Assembly: GCA_946406115.1 (NCBI GenBank)
Contig: OX291558.1
Location: 15,492,205 to 15,556,204, forward strand
Source of the DNA: Apoda limacodes
Lineage: Eukaryota > Arthropoda > Insecta > Lepidoptera > Limacodidae
Length of the DNA stretch: 64,000 nt
Direction of reading: 5' to 3'
Positions within the stretch are counted from its first letter, which is position 1. Each line of letters opens with the position of its first letter. A model generated the notes under the pieces. That model saw only the letters and a list, made by a program, of their open reading frames with translations. It was not told where the DNA came from and did not search any database. The translations under genes were made by a program, and so were the position numbers. Below are positions 47,271-56,610 of the stretch, piece after piece.

Positions 47271-47375
47271 CACCCAGACTCAAGACAAACACAAATGTTA
47301 TGATAAACATTTGTCCAGTGCGGGAATCGAACCCACACCCTCTGCGCAGCAGCCGGCCACACTACTAACTAAGAA
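47265..47375 (-). repeat. tRNA-derived SINE fragment
   Basis: On the - strand, GTGGGTTCGATTCCCGCACT contains an exact pol III B box (GGTTCGATTCC). It is preceded by GGCCGGCTGCTGCGCAGAGG and followed by CAAATGTTTATCATAAC and GTCTTGAGTCTGGGTG. The A-box region (TAGTTAGTAGTGTGG) is degraded. A TA microsatellite abuts its 3' end. It is not a working tRNA. Confidence 0.65.
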
Positions 47376-48605
47376 TTTATTATTGTTATTAGATTTATTA
47401 ATAATAATATTATTTTATATGTTGATTAAGCTTTTAAGCATTGAGGTATAGACGGTGACGTGAAGACTTGACGCAACTTTCTAAATGCTGCCCAGCCCAA
47501 CTTTACAGCGATGCCGTAATATTTCTAGTTCATGCAGACATCCTTCAATGCGCTGATAAACAGTTTCGATATGTTACATGTCCTTGTCCTACTCCTCTGC
47601 ACAACTGAATGGGCTTTGTCTGCTGTTCCTGTACTTATACGATCATATTGTAGCAGCGTCATACAAACATCTAAGCACGTCGAACTATGCTGAAGCGTAA
47701 ATTCAGCCACCATTGCGCATTGGCAACGTAAGTTCTGTAGGTCTGTCGAGACACTTAGATAGTATATATATTCTAATATACCTGACATTTTTTACAAATA
47801 TGTCTATGGATTTGAATTAATATTTTTACATTGTATCACAATATTATAATATATTATACAATATTTTGAACTAAGGAACACCTTAAAAGCTTAAAAATTT
47901 CATTTCATTCACTCCCGTTTTGCCTTTTTGGTCTGCTTATCAACTATAGTTTTTCTACTTAGTAAAAGAACAAACCGCAAAATGAAAAATAATACTAATA
48001 TAAATATTATGAGCACAGACAAAATATCCAGACACAAGATTTGGTAGAGCGGCACCTCCGCAGCCGCATGCTTAAAGGTAAAGTTGGAGCGGCGAGCTGC
48101 GAACTCAGTCCAGTAAATAGCAGTGTCCAGGGGAGATAAGGGGCGGTCATGCCAAGCCTTTGACAGTTCATTTACCTTTTCGCGAAATCTGAAATTATTA
48201 GATCTTTGTTAACATAGTATGATACAAAATCAGGCACGCCAAAGGTGATCCTTGTTAAGGAAGGGATTTTTAATATGTTAACGAATCTTCAAACAGAAAA
48301 TCATACATTAAGACGAAGATACCACCTCACTAGCGCCGCCAAAAATATTCTTTATTTACTCTTTGTACAAAACACTGCCCCTTTATTTATTACGTAGGTC
48401 CTTCAAGAAACCTTTCAATGAATTATTGATGGCGTGTAACATTTAAAATATATAAGCTTATTTTACGTAAGACAGACATTTCACAGATATGCACAGTAAA
48501 GAAACAGCCGATCAGTGCTCCTAGTAAAGATAGCATTTCTAGGCTTCAGTTAACCGCTAAACATTAATGAGGACCGTATGCTTGTTTGCAATTTGCGATA
48601 TATTA

Positions 48606-48890
48606 AAAAACTAGCTTTTGTCAGAGACACCGCCCGCGCTAAATTCGGTTATCGGCTTGGGATTTCTACGGCAACTCCTTTATGTAAGACAGCTATAACT
48701 ACCTAATAGCAATAGTTCGTTTACGTGGAATTCGGTTATAGATATTCCTGCGGGAAGTTTAAGGACGGCAACGCGCGAGTGATACCCTGGTGTTTCAAGT
48801 GTCCATAGGCTACGGTGACCGCTGACAATCCGGCGGGCCGTAAACTTGTTAGCCACCTTAGTGTTATTAAAAAAAAAAAAAAAAAAAAAA
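48606..48890 (+). repeat. Dispersed repeat and LINE 3' tail in UGT-D intron 3
   Basis: ACTAGCTTTTGTCAGAGACA and GGTTATCGGCTTGGGATTTC belong to the dispersed repeat. From about 48775 a LINE 3' UTR (GTCCATAGGCTACGGTGACC, ACTTGTTAGCCACCTTAGTG) ends in an oligo(A) of about 22 (48869-48890). The repeat resumes at about 48895-49015 with a CACTTTCGCATATTATA end, so the LINE tail inserted into it. Confidence 0.65.
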
Positions 48891-49044
48891 AGAACTGGAA
48901 TTTTTTAGGATAAAAAGTCCCCTATTTCCTTTGTCTCTTAAACGATAGCCCTTGCGACGTGGACGAAGGACAAACAAAGAAACTCACTTTCGCATATTAT
49001 AGTAAAAATATAGTACCTATATTATAGTTAAGTACAGTACAGTG

Positions 49045-49860
49045 GTTACGGAGATATAGCCTATGACAGTTTGACAGCTATCATCTGAAATAAAGATCTT
49101 GATGAGATCTATCACTTTTATTAGAAAACTACTAGTCTACGATCTATAGTTACGGAGATAAAGCCTTTTCTAGTTTGACAGCAGTCATTTTAAATATAGA
49201 TCTTGATGAGATCTATATCTTTTGTAATAAAACTACTAGTCTACAATCTATTACTACGGAGATATAGCCTTTTATAGTTTGACAGCTGTCATTTTAAATT
49301 TAGATCTTGATGAGATCTATACCTTTTGTAATAAAACTACTAGTCTACAATCTATAACTACGGCGATATAGCCTTTTATAGTTTGACACGGAATAACACA
49401 AAATACACAACGTAACTTATGGATAATGTGAAAATACTCAGCGATCAGATGTAGTGACTATATAGCACGACCGTCTTGTTGCGAGTGACAGATTAAAACA
49501 AACATAACATGGCGGTGGGCCATTGAGTGTTCCCACCTTGAAAAAATATATTTGAATGTTTTTGTTGTATTTGTCTTTGTTCAAAACATTATAAATATAT
49601 GCTATCGATATCATTACTTATTTTGTAACAACACTACAACTATCAAATTAGAACTGTCATCGAAAAAATAAAGAAATGGAAATAGTACAGTCTACGATCT
49701 ATAGTTACGGAGATATAGCCTATTATACTCGTAGTTTGAGATCTGTCATCTGAAATGAAGATCTTGATATGATCTATCACTTTTGTAATTAAACTACTAG
49801 TCTACGATCAATAGTTACGGAGATATAGCCTTATTATATTTGACAGCTGACATCTGAAAT
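49045..49860. repeat. 104-base tandem array in UGT-D intron 3
   Basis: Units starting G/ACTTACGGAGATATAGCC-like text begin at 49045, 49149, 49253 and 49357, an exact 104-base period. Two more begin at 49704 and 49814 after an unrelated insert of about 300 bases (49388-49690). Each unit contains TAGTTTGACAG, GATCTTGATGAGATCTAT and AAAACTACTAGTCTAC. The last unit stops at the sixth intron base after the exon 3 donor. Confidence 0.9.
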
Positions 49861-50139
49861 ACCCACCTTGGATCTAACACTTTGTTAAATGTTTTCACTA
49901 TGTTTTCTTTGGTAAGATCGTCAACTTGTATCCGCACTCCCAGACCACTTTCTTCAATTGCAGCAGCATTTCCAGGTTGATCACCAAACATTGGCATAGC
50001 TACCATCGGCACCCCATAATGGATTGCTAGTACTCAACATATCAGAGTGAGAAAAGAACGCCAGTGTCTTAGGATGTGCTGAAATTATAAAAATATTATT
50101 AATTGTGCTAACATCTAGATTTAAATTTTTAAAAAAACG

Positions 50140-50576
50140 GCCAATTGCGAGTCTGGCTCGCGCCCCGAGGGTTCCGTGCCAACTTATATGTTGTTGTATA
50201 TTATTAAAAATATGTAATTTAAATTTTTTTTTATTATATTATGTAACTTAAAATTTACGGTTTTCGCAATTTTTCAAGATTCTGAGTTCCAGGGGATTAC
50301 CCTGCAGGTTTTGATTCCCTTGCGAGTTTTGAAAATTTACGGAAATTTGCGGCATAAACGGCTGTACCTTTTGATTACGTTGGCTTAGAAGTTTGTTTTT
50401 TTCACAACTCCAAGCAGATACTCAAGTCTACTGTAGGCTTGAGTATTTGATATGAATTTTAGCTTGATACCTCCACGCGTTCCTGAGAAAAAGGGTCTTG
50501 ACAGACGGACAGACGGACGGACAACAAAGTGATCCTATAAGGGTTCCGTTTTTCCTTTCGAGGTACGGAACCCTTA
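50140..50576. repeat. Dispersed repeat in UGT-D intron 2
   Basis: It starts AAAAACGGCCAATTGCGAG and TCTGGCTCGCGC, contains GAGGGTTCCGTGCC, and ends with GACAGACGGACAGACGGACG and GGTACGGAACCCTT. This is a familiar lepidopteran dispersed repeat, and the GGGTTCCGT / ACGGAACCC ends are inverted. The superfamily is not assigned. Confidence 0.55.
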
Positions 50577-51430
50577 AAATAGAATATTAAGACGTATAAA
50601 TTTATTTCGGACAGTCGTATTCCTTACAAATCGCACAGAAAAGGTGGTCAAAAGGCGACTAGCACCAGGTTGGAAAAAACCTACAGTTATTTAAAAACAT
50701 AAAGAAATTGACTCTGCAATAAAGAAGAAAAATATTTTAAGTTGCTGCCCTATCATATTGTCTCTTCTATGGCTGACAAACTTGGGCTCTCAGGAGAGAA
50801 AACGAAGAAAGATTAGCAGTTTTCCAGCAAAGGATGGAAAGAAAAACTTTTAGACAATAAAGGAATAGCAAACTTTTAGGCAAAAAAGGAATAAAAAAAT
50901 TAGGCAGGACCAGTCCCAGGCCAGAAGGAAAAATGTAACTAAATGAATACCATAAGGGACAAAAGTAAACGAGGTCACGAAAGAAAAAGATGCCGTGTAT
51001 TTTTCTTAAATATCATAATGGATGCAAAAAGCTAGATATCAAAATTTCTTCAAGGAAATCAGGAGGCCAAAGCTCTATACACTTTTACCTAAGATAGTTT
51101 TTAAATCAAGAAAAAGGAAGAAATCTAATGAAATCAAAAATTAAGGGCAGTAGAATAACAGCATTTTTATTTTTATTTGATTTTATACTTTTTCAAATTA
51201 GTTTCAAAAAGTAAATAAACTTGTAAACGCAATAAAAGCAATCTAAGTTTACCCTTTTTTATGCATATACTTATAAATAAATAAATATTCCAGAACATTA
51301 CACAAACGCCATTTTATATTACTCCTCTTCATTAACCTATTCATACTAGCGTGACTGTATTGAAACACGTCGTGTGACACAGGGAATTTAAGCTTTTCCA
51401 CCCCTGTATCACAATATACTATTAACTCAC
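50577..51430. other. Remainder of UGT-D intron 2
   Basis: An AT- and purine-rich stretch (about 50640-51130) contains reads such as TTTTAGACAATAAAGGAATA that suggest decayed repeat sequence. No frame is recognisable. Confidence 0.4.
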
Positions 51431-51665
51431 CTAAAATATCAACTTGAGGTAGCCATTCAGAGATAAACAGTTTATCTTCTCTTATGTTGTCAAAAGCCTT
51501 CTTCTGCTCCGATTTGAGCTTCCATATAAACCTTTGTGGGAACTCCATTATTGCTTCAGATATAGCATTCAATTTTTCAATTGCTAGTGTAGAGATATTT
51601 GCAACTGATCCGAAACTGATAAATATGACACCATGCTCGGCTTCCTCTACAAATGTTTTGAGATC

Positions 51666-52499
51666 CTGTTAAGAATGACTGTACGTTTATGTCAAATTTT
51701 ATTTATTTATAAGTACAGGTTTAGTATAATTCTGTACCCTCGGTGAAAACTGATATAGGTCTGAAATGACAGTTTTTGATAAAATGGTTTTTAATATTTT
51801 GTACCTTTACATGCGTATTACTTTTTTGTTAATGATTTTATTCCTTTTGTAAAAGCCTCTATACTATGATATATGAAGAATAGCAATATATTAAATTTAT
51901 TTAGAGCAATAAGGAAAATAAACAATTTGTATTATTCGTCACATTAGAATAAATATGTGTAAAATAATGTAACTAAAATTATATTATTTTACACTAAAAC
52001 TAGTGGTACGATTGATATTGGTGAAATATGATACACCTGCGAATTAAAATAGCATTTAAATACTTTTAATAAAACTAATACATAAAAAAAATTCCAAAAC
52101 AAAACTTTCACAAAACAGAAGCATCTTTAGTTAGCGGTTGTTAAAACACAATAAATTGTTATATTTACACAAATAAATTATTTAACACAAAAAAATAGGG
52201 AAAAAATTCATGTGTTTAATAATATATCTCAACTTGTTTTTTTCATTTTCGAGTTCTAGATTGTGCCAAATGATACGATTTGTTACACATGATAAGTAAG
52301 GACTACAATAATTCTAATAAACATATAAGCTTCCGCTTTCAATTAACTTTGTAAAGTGTTAAACTAAAAGATAAAAAATTATAATTAACCAAAGCGCTTA
52401 ATGGCATTTGAAAGCAAGCACAGTCAAACAGTAAAGAAATAAAAATATACTATAAACATTTAATTTAATTTAAAACACGTCTAGGAGGTACTAAAAAGG
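51666..52499. other. UGT-D intron 1, part next to exon 2
   Basis: AT-rich, with no ORF or repeat identified. CTGTACCCTCGGTGAAAACT at 51734 reappears in inverted form near 54755 (AGTTTTCACCGAGGGTACAG), near the other end of the same intron. Confidence 0.6.
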
Positions 52500-53290
52500 A
52501 ATGGGTATAAAGTGTGCAAACAACAGCGCGACGTCCACAAAGAAATAGAAAACCTGAAGTGAATAGACAGGCAGCCTTTATGCCATACCTAAAGGGAGTG
52601 ACGGGCAAAATAGGAACTTTACTAAGTAAAGACTCTATCAAGACAGTGTACACACCGCGCTCTGAAATCGCCAAACACCTACGGACACTGAAGGATTCTA
52701 TTCCCTACCAAAGACCAGGCGTTTACGGGATAGACTGCAGCTGTGGAAGCTCGTACGTAGGCCGAACGAAACGCACTATAGCCGAAAGGGTTAAAGAACA
52801 CATAACTGCTGTCAAAAATTGACAAACAAATAAATCAGCCATAGACGACCATCTACTCAATGGCTCGCAAAATCACTGGATTGAACTTCACGAACCGAAA
52901 GTCCTCTCCACTGAGCGCCACTATTATCCAAGAGTTGTACGCGAAGCTATTGAAATAAAGAAATGCGACAAAAATTTCAAAAGAGAAGATGGATATAATC
53001 TTTCAAAGGCGTGGAATCCTGTGATTCATAGGCTTAAACCGCGCGGTTAATATCGGTGATAAACGCAATATGGACATCGTCAGTGTAGTGTGTAGAGAAC
53101 ATTTAAACAATGTGAGGGTAGTGGAAGAAACTGCACGAGCGGCCAGAAGTCGACGCCGCGCTCTTTAGCCAGTACAGCCGTGACCACGATAAGGTGCAAT
53201 CCTTGTCGAAACGTCGGCACCCAGTACAGGTACGTTTCCGTATACGTACTTACGTGCATCGCGTTAAGACCCGAGTTCTATAATAATAAT
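52500..53290 (+). mobile_element. Penelope-like element fragment with GIY-YIG endonuclease
   Basis: The + strand encodes YLKGVTGKIGTLL, YTPRSEIAKHLRTLKDSI, then GVYGIDCSCGSSYVGRTKR and TIAERVKEHI. This is the GIY-YIG endonuclease end typical of Penelope-like retroelements, with the CxC of its linker. A TGA at 52820-52822 interrupts it. The frame then continues (SAIDDHLLNGSQNHWIELHE, DGYNLSKAWNPVIHRLK) to a stop at 53048-53050. The 3' part includes CCTTGTCGAAACGTCGGCAC. The RT domain is missing. It lies antisense in UGT-D intron 1. Confidence 0.85.
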
Positions 53291-53399
53291 GAGTGAAAAA
53301 CACGAAACTTTAAAACTAACTAACATTTAAATAGTAAGTTACATGGCAATAAAAGTTTTCTAAAATCGAATAGCATAAAATTTTTGTTCCTCTGTTAAA

Positions 53400-54290
53400 T
53401 CTGGATGTAATTTGTCATCGGTCGAGGTCAAATGAATATAGAACTCATGAGCACATGTTCAATATAATCCAAAAGAGAAATCAGATCTGTTTTTTTCTCT
53501 GCTGCTATAGGTACTGATTCAACGAAACACTTCTTAATTCTCTTGAAATTAATACGTTGTTCATATCTTTTGTTTCTTTTCGCATATGACATAGAATTGT
53601 AATCGATGGCTCTGTAGCTCTCTTTGTAACTAAATATAGGAAACTGATTTTGTGGTATACTTCATAATTTGAATATTCAGCCACACAAACTTTTCGCCTA
53701 TGGAATTTACTTTCTTTATTTGAAGTTGGTTTTTGGAAAAATCAGCAAAATCATAAAAATCTTTATAACACATTTCTATTACAGAAAGTTGATTAGTACG
53801 ATTAGAAGAACTTCGTACCAACTGACACCAATCTCTTGGTCTCTCATAGAAGTGCGCTTTGTAGTGCGTTCTATCAAAGCTTGATTAGAATCTACTTCCA
53901 AATGTGTGTGACCAGGTACTAGAAATTTGTGTTCTATAGTAGTTAATTGTTCTGAGTTCTGCACAAATATGAGTGAAATTTTGCTACCACGGAATTCTTA
54001 CTTTGCCCGGCGCATGAATCTGAGTACATAATCAATTTTGACGCGTTTGGATGCAATAGTAGTAAACGATTAATAACAAAGTCGTACAAGCAGGAAGAAA
54101 TTTGATTTGCTCCTCCGCCTCCACTTGATTCTGGCCACATGTAGCAATAAACATAATTAGTTTTCGCGAATGAACGTACTCTATCTCTTTCGCGCCAGTA
54201 GGAAGCTCAAGTAAGAAGATAGAATTACCGAATTGTATCAATTGACTCCAACGGACGTTTTGAAATGCTTGCACGGAATTAATGAGATTT
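53400..54290 (-). pseudogene. Transposon-type gene remnant in UGT-D intron 1
   Basis: The - strand pieces, in order and in shifting frames, are FAKTNYVYCYMWPESSGGGG, ANQISSCLYDFVINRLL, KLIMYSDSCAGQSKNSVVA, TTIEHKFLVPGHTHLEVDSN, QALIERT, SVIEMCYKDFYDFADFSKNQ and KKVNSIGEKFVWLNIQIMKY. The YSDSCxGQxKN and VPGHTHxExD motifs belong to a widespread family of uncharacterised insect proteins that I take to be transposon-encoded, though I cannot name the superfamily. The frame changes at about 53950 and 53800, and the start is not identifiable, so the copy is dead. It is in the same orientation as UGT-D. Confidence 0.6.
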
Positions 54291-55603
54291 TTGATGTAAC
54301 TAAATTGTATTAATAGACACGAATGTAATTGTTCGTAAGCAGTCTCGTAAAAAATAATGTAGATCGAAATATATTAGAAGAAACCAAATTTTGACATTGT
54401 TTATTAAGTTTTAAATGTATTATATCGAATAACATCATTATTCACGTTATTGATATTTAAAGATGCAATCGTGTACAACAATACATTTTTAATTGTATCA
54501 TAACACACAATCTTATTATTATTTATAATTTAAACAAGGTCTATTCAATTTTATGAGTGGATGTCAAGTTTTATTATCACACACAAGGCATTAAAGACTC
54601 TTCGCTGATATAAGTTAACTTATATTATTGTGCACGAAAAATATCTCCGTATCCAGTAGAGCTAAGGCTACGTGGATAAGATAGATAAAAAGAGCATTTG
54701 ACACTGATTAGATATGTCTAATAATCAAATAAGTGCTATAAGTCGACTTATATCAGTTTTCACCGAGGGTACAGAATTATTTTGACTAGTACTTACTTGT
54801 GTTATAGGATTGGCTGAAGACACATGATATCCACCAACTTCTATTACATTGGTTGGCAAAGATTTTGTTTGGGTTAGAACAAAATTGTGATAAAACAACA
54901 TATTCTTTATTTCTCGTGCCAAATCTTCCAAAGGTGGAACTTCTCCTATATGTTTCGCAAGGATAGTTTGGTCACGTTTTTGATAAAATGAATAGATCTG
55001 ATTGAAACACCAGTTGAGTGTTCCTCTTTCTAGTCTTTGATAAAATGTAAGCTTAGTTCCTCCTTCAAAAAAAGTGTTTGGCATATATGAAGGGTTAAAT
55101 GTTATACCAAATCTGTTGTAATGCCAAGGCAACAGGACGTGTGTCGTTAGACCAACGACAGGTGATTTTAAATGGTAAGCGATACCAAGCGCACAATCAC
55201 TGTTAAATTGTTCAACTACAACTACATCGAATTTTGGATTTTGTGAGAGTAAATGTTGAAATTGTTTATTTGTCAACATTGCTTCACAATTTAAGTTTGC
55301 TGTTTCTGTCATAAATAGCAAAATTTTTAAAATACTCCAGTATGATCTTTCGACTGGCAAAAACCCTTCCACAGCTGTAGCAGTTCCAGCTAAACTTATA
55401 TCACGATAATTATCTGGTGCATTCTTTAATGGAAAATGAGAAATTACTGTTAAACTATGGCCTCTTGCTGCTAATTCTCTTAAATAAACTTCAAACACAA
55501 AAAAGTGAGACTTTCCTTGGTAAGGAAAAATACCCAAAATATTTAAAGCATCAACACTGTATATTAATGTCCATTGTAATAACACATATTTAGCGTAATT
55601 CAT

Positions 55604-56610
55604 TTTCGAAACCCAGCTCACTGTTATGATGTTATATCACAGAATAGGAATAATACTAAATTATTAGTAGAGGTGCGAACGATTTTTAAAAGAAGATAAT
55701 ATAGATACGGGTAGTTATAGGTTAAACGGTAAACCGTAGTTCACATTTATCATAATTTATTCTATCATAATTCTACTAATATTAAAAAATAACTATGATT
55801 GAATTTGCAATAAAATGTTTATAAAAAAATAAAGACACATAAAAAAGTTATATATACATCAAAAGAACTTTGCGTTCACTTAGGAAAACTGAAATTTACT
55901 TTTTATGCTTAATTTTCATCAATTTTATTTTTAAGCATTTGTTCTTTGTTTAAAAATATGTCATTAAAACCAAAAATCGTATAACATCTCTTGTTTTTAG
56001 TATGGTACGTATTTATATAAGATAGCATTGTTAAAATGCTCTTTTGTGTATTTTATCATAACCATAAAATATATTACGTTTTTCGTGTGTAAGCAAACTT
56101 TTTTTGATGTGTGTAGCTGTAGAGTGTACCCGCTATATGTACAATATATCGCCTTACAACGAAACTTTATTTTTAACATTTATCCTTTTAAAACCATGAT
56201 TTTCCAAAAACGTCATTCTTTATAATCTAAATACATATTGAATTCCCTGTTCCTAGCTTCAGTATTTTTAACTGCATTAATTAGTCAGACAATCAAGACT
56301 TTTCCCGTTATTTAACAATAATAGTACCTATAAGTAATATTCAAAGCAATAACACGAGTGAATAATTAGAAACAAATAGTGAAAATAATTTGAAAAAAAA
56401 ATTGGACATCTTAAATTTTTCTGTAAAAATGTAATAATTATAATAAAGGAAGGTAAGGTAATAAATGTAACAAAATATCTACTAGTTTTAACGTATGTGT
56501 ATAATTTTGATAATCTTATCTTCTAAAATAAAACTTTATCTAAATATTTGTTTAAAAGATACTTCAGTTGCAATTGTGTACTTACGTGTAGTGTTACGTA
56601 AAATAAAAAT
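55604..56610. promoter_or_regulatory. Divergent intergenic region of UGT-D and UGT-E
   Basis: The two start codons are 1,007 bases apart and face away from each other. The E side has a perfect initiator TCAGTT (56564-56569), 42 bases before the ATG, with TTATCT (AGATAA, a GATA-type site) at about 56516 and 56536. AGATAA also occurs near 55694 on the D side. No coding sequence or clear repeat lies between. Shared regulation is an inference from layout only. Confidence 0.45.

Larger units (their letters stand above)
47909..55603 (-). pseudogene. UGT-D: UDP-glycosyltransferase with a frameshift in exon 3
   Basis: On the - strand, exon 1 is 54797-55603 (ATG 55601-55603; the upstream GTG is not a start), exon 2 51431-51665, exon 3 49867-50078 and exon 4 47909-48188. 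Splice sites are all GT-AG with the family's phases. Exon 1 shows a signal peptide, GKSHFFVF (His 33) and FDVVVVEQFNSDCALG. Exon 4 has the anchor helix and a KAKRE (KxKxx) tail. Exon 3 is 212 bases instead of 217: five bases are missing near 50030, inside the codons for the signature TTEA. This shifts the frame to a TGA at 49981-49983, 15 codons on. The conserved HSG is also changed to HSD. The other exons show no stop, so inactivation may be recent. A sequencing error is the main alternative. It is divergent from UGT-E. Confidence 0.9.

Noticed and set aside
47265..47375. Possible tRNA gene on the - strand
   Set aside because: A perfect B box is present, but there is no acceptor stem or intact A box; it fits a SINE.
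49045..49860. Regularly spaced repeats as a possible CRISPR-like array
   Set aside because: The whole 104-base unit is repeated, with no variable spacers, in an animal intron; it is a plain tandem repeat.
53050..53290. Hammerhead ribozyme in the Penelope-like 3' region
   Set aside because: GTCGAAACGTC resembles part of a core, but I could not find CTGATGA-type text in the right place, so it is only suggested as a check.
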